From positions 1 through 15,995 of the forward strand of contig JALSKR010000124.1 of assembly GCA_026988735.1 (NCBI GenBank): a stretch of 15,995 bases of DNA, given 5' to 3'. The stretch comes from Sulfurimonas sp. (GTDB lineage: Bacteria > Campylobacterota > Campylobacteria > Campylobacterales > Sulfurimonadaceae). The notes below the pieces were generated by a model. The model ran no database searches and was not told the DNA's origin. It saw only the letters and a list, made by a program, of their open reading frames with translations. Made by a program: the position numbers and the translations under genes. Positions 1 through 6,348 of this stretch are shown in pieces (the first letter of the stretch is position 1; each line of letters opens with the position of its first letter).

Positions 1-1511
1 GCTTTTTTCTCTTTTTGTGTCTCTTCTTCCTCATCCCAGCCTATTTTTTGTAAAAAATCATCATAGCTTCCGTCAAAATACTCTGCACCCTCTTTGGCAA
101 AAATGATAAGCCGGTCACATACCCGACGCAACAACTCTTCGGAGTGGGTAACGATAATACTTGAGCCTTTGAAGTTGTTTATGGCATTTGTAAGCGCTTC
201 GATACTTTGCATATCAAGGTGATTTGTCGGTTCATCCAAAAGTAGGAGATTGACATCTTTGGCTATAATCTGTCCAAGCATGACACGGCTTTTTTCTCCA
301 CCAGAAAGTAAAGAGATTTTTTTCTCAGCTCTTTCTCCGCTAAACATCATCGCCCCACAAATACTTCTTACATTTGCTTCACTGAGTTTGGCATTTGCAT
401 TGTAAATCTCATCCATAATGGTGTTGTCGGGACTGAGATGCGCTATATTTGTTTGCCCGAAATGGGCAAATTCTGTGGAGGCATTAAAATTTATTTCGCC
501 TTGGTTTGGTTGGAGTTCACCTGCAAGGGTGTTTAAAAGGGTTGATTTTCCTTTTCCGTTCTTTCCGATGATGCCGAGTGTTTCGCCTTTTGCCAGTGTA
601 AATGAAATGTTTTGAAAAAGCGGGGCATCAGGATTGTAGCCAAAACTTAGATTTTTGACATCAAGCAGGACTTTTGCAGGGGTATCTTTGTAGTTAAAGT
701 TAAAGCTCAGTGAAGCATCTGTGTTTAAATCTTCAAGTCTATCCATTTTTTGGAGCTGTTTTACCTTGGACTGTGCAAGCGAAGCCGTAGAGGCACGGGC
801 TTTATTCTTGGCTATGAACTCTTCAAGCTCTTTTACCTTTTTGTCTTGGGAAAGTTTTTGTTTTTGGTGGAGTGCATCATCTGCTTGGAGTTGGGCATAA
901 AACTTGTGTGTATCGCCCTCGACCATTTTGATATTTTTTCGTACTATCCCCGCTGTGTGCGTGCAAACACCATCCATAAAGTTTCTGTCGTGAGTGATGA
1001 GTATGACTTCACCGTCAAAACTTCTTAAAAATCTCTGTAGCCAACGCAGGGAGACGATGTCAAGATAGTTGGTTGGTTCATCAAGGAGTAGAAGATTTGG
1101 TTCTGTGACCAAAAGCTTTGCAAGATTGATGCGTATCTGGTAGCCACCTGAAAAGGAGAGTGGGTCTTTGTTTAAATCCTCTGCACTAAAGCCAAGTCCA
1201 AAGAGGATTTTTTCAACTCTGTAGGTATCATACTGCATCTCTTGGCTTAGAGCTAGAGCAGCCTCTTCTTTGAGTGTTTTTGCACTAAAACTCAGATGCT
1301 GTTTAAGTGTGCCGATACGGTAGTTTTTAGGGATGCTAACTTCGCCTTCATCTGGATGCTCTTCGCCTGTGATTATTTTAAAAAGCGTAGATTTTCCGCT
1401 TCCGTTGCGTCCGACAAGTCCAAGACGGTTGCTTGAGTTGAGTTTGAGGTTTAGGTTGCTAAACAGCTCTTGTGTTGTAAAAGATTTTGCAATATTTATG
1501 AGCTGGATCAT
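1..1511 (-). CDS. ABC-F family ATPase (ribosome-associated), 3' end outside window
   Basis: Soluble protein with two ATP-binding cassettes and no membrane segments, which marks the ABC-F family; known members act on the ribosome in translation or in antibiotic resistance rather than in transport. Visible motifs: first Walker A GRNGSGKS with Lys40, signature SFSGG near residue 120, Walker B ending in LDEPTN with Asp144-Glu145; then a Lys/Gln-rich linker; second Walker A GKNGKGKS with Lys322, signature LLSGGEKSR near residue 405, and LDEPTNHLD with Asp426-Glu427. The frame stays open for 503 codons to the window edge, where a charged tail (EEETQKEKK) begins, so the gene is nearly complete. The ATG overlaps the TGA of the upstream hydrolase gene (ATGA), which implies translational coupling. 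The subgroup (EttA, Uup, YbiT, YheS) cannot be fixed from what is visible. Confidence 0.93.
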   Translation of the reverse strand, partial: MIQLINIAKSFTTQELFSNLNLKLNSSNRLGLVGRNGSGKSTLFKIITGEEHPDEGEVSIPKNYRIGTLKQHLSFSAKTLKEEAALALSQEMQYDTYRVEKILFGLGFSAEDLNKDPLSFSGGYQIRINLAKLLVTEPNLLLLDEPTNYLDIVSLRWLQRFLRSFDGEVILITHDRNFMDGVCTHTAGIVRKNIKMVEGDTHKFYAQLQADDALHQKQKLSQDKKVKELEEFIAKNKARASTASLAQSKVKQLQKMDRLEDLNTDASLSFNFNYKDTPAKVLLDVKNLSFGYNPDAPLFQNISFTLAKGETLGIIGKNGKGKSTLLNTLAGELQPNQGEINFNASTEFAHFGQTNIAHLSPDNTIMDEIYNANAKLSEANVRSICGAMMFSGERAEKKISLLSGGEKSRVMLGQIIAKDVNLLLLDEPTNHLDMQSIEALTNAINNFKGSSIIVTHSEELLRRVCDRLIIFAKEGAEYFDGSYDDFLQKIGWDEEEETQKEKK

Positions 1512-2041
1512 GAAATAACCTCTTGCCACATCCAGTTCCACTCTCCATAACCACTCTGGGCATTGATATGTCCAGCATTTTCTAAAACTTTCATCTTTAC
1601 ATGTAACCGCTCTTGGAGGTTTTGTGCTTCATCTGTAGACATATAAGGGTCATTTGTTGAGGTGATGAGCAGTGTCTCTTGTGCATAAAGTCTTTGGGGA
1701 ACATCTAGGGGAAAAAATTCCGCTAACTCTTTTACTTTACATGTAAGGCTCGGTGGAGCAACAAGGTAGAGCTTCTTTATTTGTGGTATTTTTTGGGTGT
1801 TGCAGGCGTGAAACCAGAGGGTATTTGCCAACGAGTGACAGATAACGATGTCAGGTTTGAAATCTTCAAGAGCTACAAGGAGTTCTTGCATCCAGACATC
1901 CAGTTTTGGCGTATTAAAATTTGAGAACTTCAAAAAATTGACGCAACCGTAATCTTTGGCAATCTCACCGGCAAGCCAGCTTTGCCAGTGAGGAAAATCA
2001 CTTCCGCCCCAGCCGTGAAGCAGTAAAATCTTTTTTGCCAT
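1508..2041 (-). CDS. RBBP9/YdeN-like alpha/beta serine hydrolase
   Basis: A 177-residue protein of the RBBP9/YdeN (DUF1749-like) serine hydrolase type, a small cytoplasmic alpha/beta hydrolase. The N-terminus has the characteristic LLHGWGG oxyanion segment (residues 7-13) followed by HWQSWL. The nucleophile elbow reads CHSLA, so Ser70 is the likely nucleophile; Asp131 (in TNDPY) and His158 (in NAGHIN) fit the other two members of the triad. The length matches the family. No signal peptide is visible. The gene lies 2 bp after the DUF234-type gene and overlaps the ABC-F gene by 4 bp, so the three are almost certainly one transcript. The substrate is unknown, as for most of this family. Confidence 0.88.
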   Translation of the reverse strand: MAKKILLLHGWGGSDFPHWQSWLAGEIAKDYGCVNFLKFSNFNTPKLDVWMQELLVALEDFKPDIVICHSLANTLWFHACNTQKIPQIKKLYLVAPPSLTCKVKELAEFFPLDVPQRLYAQETLLITSTNDPYMSTDEAQNLQERLHVKMKVLENAGHINAQSGYGEWNWMWQEVIS

Positions 2042-2043
2042 GA

Positions 2044-2928
2044 TTACTCTACCAGTTTTGCAAAATTTTTAATTGTAAAAAGGCGCAGGTTTTTGCCTTT
2101 TAAGGCTTTGAGTTCACTGGAAAAACCTTTCTTTGAGCCAATGACAAATATATCTGCATCAATATTTGCTTTTTTAGCAAGCTCTTGCAGGCGTGTCAGT
2201 TCACTTTTTTTGATTTTGGCATTTGTATATTTTGTACTGCCGAGGATTGTTTTTCCAGAGTCAGTTTTGGCAAAGATGTCAAATTCTGCATTCTTGTCCC
2301 AGTAGCTTGAGATCTCTACTATTGGGTCTTCTTTTGCAAAGTTTTCTTTGAGCAGTTCATGGGAGAGTTGTGTAAAGATGAGGTTGCTAAACTCTGCCTC
2401 TCTGTTTTGCCAGCGTTTTTTTACCTCAGAGTAGTCACCGTCGCGAATGCCTTTAAAAAGCGGAGAGACAAAAGCAAACCAAAATCGTAAAAAAGGTGTT
2501 GTAAAGTAGAGTTTGTTATCAATTTTTTCATCATCACTCCATGAGGTAAACTCTTTTTTCGGTTTCTCAACTCGGATGATGCCTCTCTCTACAAGCTCTA
2601 TAACCGCTTTGTCTGCGACCTCTTTTTCAAGTTTTGCACGCTTGTAGCTTGCATGTGTTTTGCCATCACCCATGGCAATGGCACTCAGCAGTGCATGGTA
2701 CAGCGGTGCGCCACCAGTAAGGTCACTGACATCATTGCGGATATAATGGTAGTCATTGAGTATTAATTTTTCTATAAGTTCATATGCGGGTTTGGATGTA
2801 TCTATATCACCCCAGCCCACACCGCCGAAGATGGCAAATTTTTCTACCAAATCTTCAAAGTTTTTGCTTGGATGTTCTTTATAAAATATTTTGAACTCTT
2901 CTTTAAGTGTTGTGTTGTCTGAAATCAA
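2044..2928 (-). CDS. DUF234-type protein lacking the AAA+ ATPase domain
   Basis: A 294-residue protein resembling the C-terminal half of archaeal-type AAA ATPases (COG1672), which carry a winged-helix region and a DUF234 endonuclease-like domain. The stretch TTPFLRFWFAFVSPL (143-157) is typical of DUF234. The C-terminus has a PD-(D/E)XK-like arrangement, E215-x-D217 followed by LGSTKY (229-234), where family members usually have GECKW; the acidic residue before the lysine is therefore replaced here. There is no Walker A, so the ATPase half is absent. The start is a TTG with AAAAGG 8 nt upstream; the in-frame stop at 2959-2961 and the lack of another good start support it. It is the first gene of the minus-strand run. 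Function unknown; a role in nucleic-acid processing is only suggested by the fold. Confidence 0.75.
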   Translation of the reverse strand: MISDNTTLKEEFKIFYKEHPSKNFEDLVEKFAIFGGVGWGDIDTSKPAYELIEKLILNDYHYIRNDVSDLTGGAPLYHALLSAIAMGDGKTHASYKRAKLEKEVADKAVIELVERGIIRVEKPKKEFTSWSDDEKIDNKLYFTTPFLRFWFAFVSPLFKGIRDGDYSEVKKRWQNREAEFSNLIFTQLSHELLKENFAKEDPIVEISSYWDKNAEFDIFAKTDSGKTILGSTKYTNAKIKKSELTRLQELAKKANIDADIFVIGSKKGFSSELKALKGKNLRLFTIKNFAKLVE

Positions 2929-2958
2929 AAATAATGCCTTTTGTATGTTTATGGTCTC

Positions 2959-2977
2959 TTACTTAAGTAAAATTATA
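2959..2977 (-). promoter_or_regulatory. Promoter of the minus-strand run with a palindromic operator-like site
   Basis: On the minus strand a perfect TATAAT lies at 2977-2972. The predicted start of transcription falls inside TTACTTAAGTAA (2959-2970), a perfect 12-bp palindrome, which is a position where a repressor would block initiation. The core ACTTAAGT recurs at 3466-3473, upstream of the DoxX-like gene. The -10 box is seen directly; the operator role is inference. Confidence 0.45.
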
Positions 2978-3040
2978 CACTAAAGATGATATTACACAAA
3001 TACTACACACTTAAAATGTATAATTTTTGTAATGTAACAG

Positions 3041-3075
3041 TTGTCACATAAAGAAAACTTATTTTATGTTACAAT
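3041..3075 (+). promoter_or_regulatory. Likely promoter of the small Cys-rich protein gene
   Basis: TTGTCA at 3041-3046 could be a -35 box, followed at 17-18 bp by a T/A-rich -10 region (TATGTT 3065-3070, or TACAAT 3070-3075). A separate TATAAT lies further up at 3019-3024. The gene has a clear AAGGA at 3093-3097, 7 nt before its ATG. Which -10 is used cannot be decided by eye. Confidence 0.35.
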
Positions 3076-3104
3076 TGTTCTAACTTAAATTAAAGGATAA
3101 GAGA

Positions 3105-3371
3105 ATGAAAAAGTTAAATCTTACGGCGCTACTTTTAGGAGCAGCTTTATTTACAGGAATGGGTGCAGTATCACTAAGTGCTGGTGACATGAAGTGTGGT
3201 GCAGGTAAATGTGGTTCTTCAATGGAAAAACCAATGAAAAAAGACGGCATGAAATGTGGTGCGAAAATGAAAGAGATGAAAAAAGGCGACATGAAGTGTG
3301 GTGCGAAAATGAAAGAAATGAAGAAAAAGAAGGCTATGAAGTGCGGTAAAGGAAAGTGCGGAAGCAACTAA
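3105..3371 (+). CDS. Secreted Met/Lys/Cys-rich small protein with GKCG motifs (HvfA-like, putative copper binder)
   Basis: An 88-residue protein with a clear signal peptide (MKK, hydrophobic stretch to about residue 24, cleavage likely near 25-26), so it is exported. The mature part is almost only Met, Lys, Cys and Gly, with six cysteines (31, 36, 51, 65, 80, 85). It opens with MKCGAGKCGSSM (29-40), contains two 14-residue tandem copies based on MKCGAKMKEMKK, and ends with MKCGKGKCGSN. Repeated GKCG recalls HvfA-type precursors, whose EGKCG cysteines are converted by an MNIO enzyme to copper-binding oxazolone/thioamide groups; here the residue before GKCG is Ala, Gly-Lys or similar, not Glu. 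An HvfX-like gene follows 193 bp downstream. Metal binding through Cys and Met is plausible; modification is inference because no maturase gene is in the window. The same 12-residue peptide recurs in the lipoprotein at 15147-15281. Confidence 0.8.
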   Translation: MKKLNLTALLLGAALFTGMGAVSLSAGDMKCGAGKCGSSMEKPMKKDGMKCGAKMKEMKKGDMKCGAKMKEMKKKKAMKCGKGKCGSN

Positions 3372-3383
3372 TCCTCTTTACAT

Positions 3384-3407
3384 GTAACAGAGACTTTTCT
3401 CTGTTGC
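3384..3407 (+). terminator. Hairpin after the Cys-rich small gene
   Basis: AACAGAGA (3386-3393) and TCTCTGTT (3398-3405) form a perfect 8-bp stem with a CTTT loop, extendable by a G-C and a T-G pair. It begins 14 bp after the stop codon but has no real T-run behind it, so it is a weak or attenuating terminator at best. The rest of the 3372-3564 gap holds a promoter for the next gene and no ORF. Confidence 0.4.
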
Positions 3408-3531
3408 TGTCTTAACCTTATTCTATCCTCTATAAAAATCATTTCTCTTTACTACTTTTTTCTTGACTTAAGTGCCTGACAAGAATAATCAATTATATGA
3501 TGCAGTACACACTTACTACACAAACTAGAGA

Positions 3532-3537
3532 TATAAT
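3532..3537 (+). promoter_or_regulatory. TATAAT -10 box of the DoxX-like/FMN oxidoreductase operon
   Basis: A perfect TATAAT lies 28 bp before the ATG of the DoxX-like gene, giving a leader of about 20 nt with AAGGAG at 3553-3558. No good -35 box is seen at the expected spacing, as is usual in Campylobacterota. A second candidate, TATGAT, is at 3496-3501. Confidence 0.5.
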
Positions 3538-3564
3538 AACTTAATAGAACTTAAGGAGTTTATT

Positions 3565-4005
3565 ATGGGTATCAAAAAAATATATCTTGAATTTTCACGT
3601 TTAGGTGAGTATTTACAATCATTTAGCTTACTCTTTGCAAGGTTGTTGGTGGCATATGGCTTTTATGAACCTGCTATGATGAAGTGGCAAGATATGAAAT
3701 CGGTTGCCGAATGGTTTGGGTCTATGGGTATCCCTTTTCCGACACTGAATGCTTATATGGCTGCAGGTACAGAAATAACAGGTGTTGTTTTACTGACTTT
3801 AGGACTTTTTGTCAGAATCATCTCTATCCCTATGATTATAATAATGATAGTTGCCATAGTGACAGTACATCTGCATAACGGTTTTTCTGCAGGAGACAAT
3901 GGTTTTGAGATCCCTCTTTATTATATGGCATTTTTATTGATATTTCTGTCTCACGGTGCAGGAAAATTTTCACTAGACAGACTTATTTTTGGAGAAAAAA
4001 ATTAA
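3565..4005 (+). CDS. DoxX-family integral membrane protein, HvfX-like
   Basis: A 146-residue inner-membrane protein with four predicted helices (about 18-38, 63-84, 87-103, 114-130). The conserved stretches ARLLVAYGFYEPAMMKW, GIPFPTLNAY, and the loop HNGFSAGDNGFEIPLYY are those of the DoxX subgroup that accompanies copper-peptide (Hvf/bufferin) loci, where it is called HvfX. Its exact biochemical role in those loci is not settled; it is thought to help metallophore maturation or copper handling at the membrane. AAGGAG at 3553-3558 supports the ATG. The next gene starts 3 bp after its stop, so the two are co-transcribed. The GKCG protein upstream is consistent with the HvfX reading; the generic DoxX call is safe, the subgroup is likely. 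Confidence 0.85.
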   Translation: MGIKKIYLEFSRLGEYLQSFSLLFARLLVAYGFYEPAMMKWQDMKSVAEWFGSMGIPFPTLNAYMAAGTEITGVVLLTLGLFVRIISIPMIIIMIVAIVTVHLHNGFSAGDNGFEIPLYYMAFLLIFLSHGAGKFSLDRLIFGEKN

Positions 4006-4008
4006 AAA

Positions 4009-5760
4009 ATGGACTCACTACTTAAGTTTACACATGAAATTGGAGAGATAAATTTTCCGATATTGATGTTTTTACTCAAATCATCTTTTATTCTTTTTGT
4101 AGTTGCATCTGTTGTTGTCTTTATATATGACAGGTACATTCAAAGAGAAAATCAACTGCTTATCAACTATCCGTTAATCGGACGGATGCGTTATGTGTTT
4201 TATGCACTTCGTGATCCGATGCGTCAGTATTTTGGTGATGAAAAATTTTATGAATCATTTGATAAAGTAAAATGGGTGTATGATGCAGCTGAACGTAAAT
4301 CAGCCTATGCCTCTTTTTCCCCCGGTCAACCACAGCAAAGTGCAAGACTCGGTATAAAAAATGCCAACTGTGTACTCAATACGCAAGATGTGAGTGATGA
4401 TTTTTCTGTCACTTTTGGAGAAAATTCTCCCAAGCCTTTTACAACAAAATCTATTCTTGGGCGAAGTGCTATGAGTGACGGTGCTATTTCTCCCGAGGGT
4501 ACACGAGCCTTTACAAAAGGGGCATATCTTGGAAAATTTCCTATAAATACAGGAGAGGGAAGCCTCACCTCTAACTTTTTGTATACCCATAAATATACAC
4601 GGGAGTGCAAATTTTTTCAAGTGCAAGAGGGAACGTTTTTTGCAAAAAATATCTATAAGCTTGTAAAGTTTTTCACCAATGCTGCTACTGCACAAAGTGT
4701 GTATAAACATATGGTTGTGACAACTACAGCTCCTGACAGTTATCTTTTTGATAAAACCGAATTAGTCTTTTACCGGGTGAACTGGGATGCTCCTATGGCG
4801 ACTTTTCCAAAAAATGTACCTGATGATATGCCGGATATTATTTTTCAAATGGGAAGTGGTTTGTATGGCGTGCGTGACACAGAAGGACAGTTTTGTGAAG
4901 AACGCTACCAAAAAACGATGCGTTTTTGTAAAATGACAGAGATAAAAATGGCACAGGGCGCAAAGCAGACGGGCGGCAAACTACTTGCCTCTAAGGTAAG
5001 TGAAGAGATAGCCTATTATCGCGGAGTTGAGCCGAATAAAGATCTGTTTTCTCCAAATCAGTTTCCTTTTGCCCACAGTATAGAAGAACTTTTTGATTTT
5101 ATAGGCAGACTCAAAGAGTTGTCCCAAAAACCAGTTGGGGTAAAAATTGTCATCTCTTCGCAAGAGAGTTTTGATGAGTATGCAACTCTTGTTAAAAAAC
5201 GTATAGATGCAGATTCAAATGCTTATCCTGATTTTATAACTATTGATGGTGGTGACGGGGGAAGCGGTGCTGCGCCGCTGGAGATGATGATGAGTGTTGG
5301 AATGACAATAACAAAAGCCCTCTATATTGCAGACAGTGGATTAAAAAGAGTAGGCGTACGTGAAAAACTCAAACTCATTGCGAGTGAGAAGGTGCTGACC
5401 CCAGATGATGCTATTGTTCTTTTTGGATTAGGTGCTGATTATGTCGCTATAGCAAGAGCATTTATGATGAGTGCAGGATGTATACGTGCTCGTGAATGCT
5501 CCGGTGCACACGGTCGTGCGTGCCCGGTTGGTTTGGCAACACAGGACAAACAAAAAAGAGCATCATTTCTGATAGAGAAAAAAGCAAATAATATTGCCTC
5601 ATACCATGGGCAATTACTTTCGGGTATAAGAAATCTTCTTGCGATAATGGGCTTAAATCACATATCTAAGTTAGGTCAGGAACATCTCATTTTTAGAGAT
5701 ACCACCGGCAAAACCTATATGAATGTTGCACATTATTTTAAAGAAGCTGTGCTAGATTAA
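4009..5760 (+). CDS. Membrane-anchored FMN-binding glutamate synthase-like oxidoreductase
   Basis: A 583-residue protein with one N-terminal membrane helix (about 18-43) followed by the RQYF segment typical of the FMN-binding glutamate synthase family (COG0069). The FMN/substrate barrel shows TIDGGDGGSGAAP (411-423) and then PDDAIVLFGLGADYVAIARAFMMSAG. The iron-sulfur cysteines are C491, C497 and C505, followed by PVGLATQ; the spacing is C-x5-C-x7-C, while glutamate synthase has C-x5-C-x4-C. There is no glutaminase domain and no gltD neighbour, so it is unlikely to be an ordinary glutamate synthase. It sits 3 bp after the HvfX-like gene with only a distant GGAG (3991-3994), implying coupling. 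Substrate unknown; a redox role linked to the HvfX-like protein is possible but inferred only from position. Confidence 0.87.
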   Translation: MDSLLKFTHEIGEINFPILMFLLKSSFILFVVASVVVFIYDRYIQRENQLLINYPLIGRMRYVFYALRDPMRQYFGDEKFYESFDKVKWVYDAAERKSAYASFSPGQPQQSARLGIKNANCVLNTQDVSDDFSVTFGENSPKPFTTKSILGRSAMSDGAISPEGTRAFTKGAYLGKFPINTGEGSLTSNFLYTHKYTRECKFFQVQEGTFFAKNIYKLVKFFTNAATAQSVYKHMVVTTTAPDSYLFDKTELVFYRVNWDAPMATFPKNVPDDMPDIIFQMGSGLYGVRDTEGQFCEERYQKTMRFCKMTEIKMAQGAKQTGGKLLASKVSEEIAYYRGVEPNKDLFSPNQFPFAHSIEELFDFIGRLKELSQKPVGVKIVISSQESFDEYATLVKKRIDADSNAYPDFITIDGGDGGSGAAPLEMMMSVGMTITKALYIADSGLKRVGVREKLKLIASEKVLTPDDAIVLFGLGADYVAIARAFMMSAGCIRARECSGAHGRACPVGLATQDKQKRASFLIEKKANNIASYHGQLLSGIRNLLAIMGLNHISKLGQEHLIFRDTTGKTYMNVAHYFKEAVLD

Positions 5761-5774
5761 AAAACAAGTAATTA

Positions 5775-5807
5775 TTGCACAATTGTTGCACAAATTTTCA
5801 GTATAAT
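5775..5807 (+). promoter_or_regulatory. Promoter with two in-phase TTGCACAA repeats
   Basis: TATAAT at 5802-5807 precedes the gluconate dehydrogenase-like operon. Directly upstream, TTGCACAA occurs twice (5775-5782 and 5786-5793), 11 bp apart start to start, that is, about one helical turn, so both face the same side. This suggests binding of an activator or regulator at the -35 region. The regulator is not identified. Confidence 0.5.
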
Positions 5808-5847
5808 AGTTGTAATAACTCAAGCAAAGGAGACACAGATTTTTTTG

Positions 5848-6336
5848 ATGACCTTTTCTCGTAGAAACTTCTTAAAAGCAGGCTTTCTCTCAAGTGCTGT
5901 TTTTTTAATGGACGGATGCTCTTTGTTTGGGGTAACAACTCCCATAAAAACATTTGCTATTTTGCATCATGACCTGTTTCCTTATGCTCAAGAACTGGGC
6001 ATTGACACAGCTTTGTATATGCAAAGAGTTTTTCATCATTCCCGCATTAGTGAGGCAGATAAAACTTTTTTAAAAAACGGTGTAAAATGGCTGAATGAAG
6101 AGGCTCTAAGTCAGTATAAAAAAGAGTATACAAAGCTTTCTTTGGCACAAAGAGAGGCTCTTCTTTTACATGTAAGCAAGACAGAATGGGGAGAGAGTTT
6201 TGTGTATGATGTGATGAACTATATGTTTGAAGCGATGCTTGGTGACCCTGTATATGGCGGAAACAACAAAGAAGCAGGATGGCAATGGCTCAATTTTCAA
6301 GGCGGACAACCCAGACCGCAAAAAGCTTACATGTAA
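5848..6336 (+). CDS. Tat-exported gluconate 2-dehydrogenase subunit 3-like protein
   Basis: A protein of 162 residues (from the ATG) of the gluconate 2-dehydrogenase subunit 3 (gamma) family. The N-terminus has a perfect twin-arginine motif SRRNFLK (4-10) and a hydrophobic stretch ending in MDGC (Cys24), which could be a lipid attachment site though the box is atypical. In membrane gluconate dehydrogenases this subunit carries the flavoprotein across the membrane through the Tat system; the large subunit just downstream has no signal of its own, which fits. The C. jejuni pair Cj0414-Cj0415 is a known parallel with gluconate dehydrogenase activity. An in-frame TTG at 5845 could also be the start; AAAGGAG (5826-5832) is rather far from both. 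The last codons contain TTACATGTAA (6327-6336). Confidence 0.85.
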   Translation: MTFSRRNFLKAGFLSSAVFLMDGCSLFGVTTPIKTFAILHHDLFPYAQELGIDTALYMQRVFHHSRISEADKTFLKNGVKWLNEEALSQYKKEYTKLSLAQREALLLHVSKTEWGESFVYDVMNYMFEAMLGDPVYGGNNKEAGWQWLNFQGGQPRPQKAYM

Positions 6337-6348
6337 TGGATAAGAGTA

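Noticed and set aside
1508..2041. Toxin-antitoxin reading of the small hydrolase next to the DUF234-type gene
   Set aside because: The hydrolase has a full catalytic triad of the RBBP9/YdeN type and neither protein has toxin or antitoxin features.
3080..3367. Minus-strand ORF of 95 codons starting MLPHFPLPHF
   Set aside because: It mirrors the Cys-rich secreted protein, whose plus-strand frame has a signal peptide and a ribosome binding site.
3463..3491. TTGACT as -35 box with TAATCA as -10 box before the HvfX-like gene
   Set aside because: The -10 match is poor; TATAAT at 3532 is better and closer to the gene.
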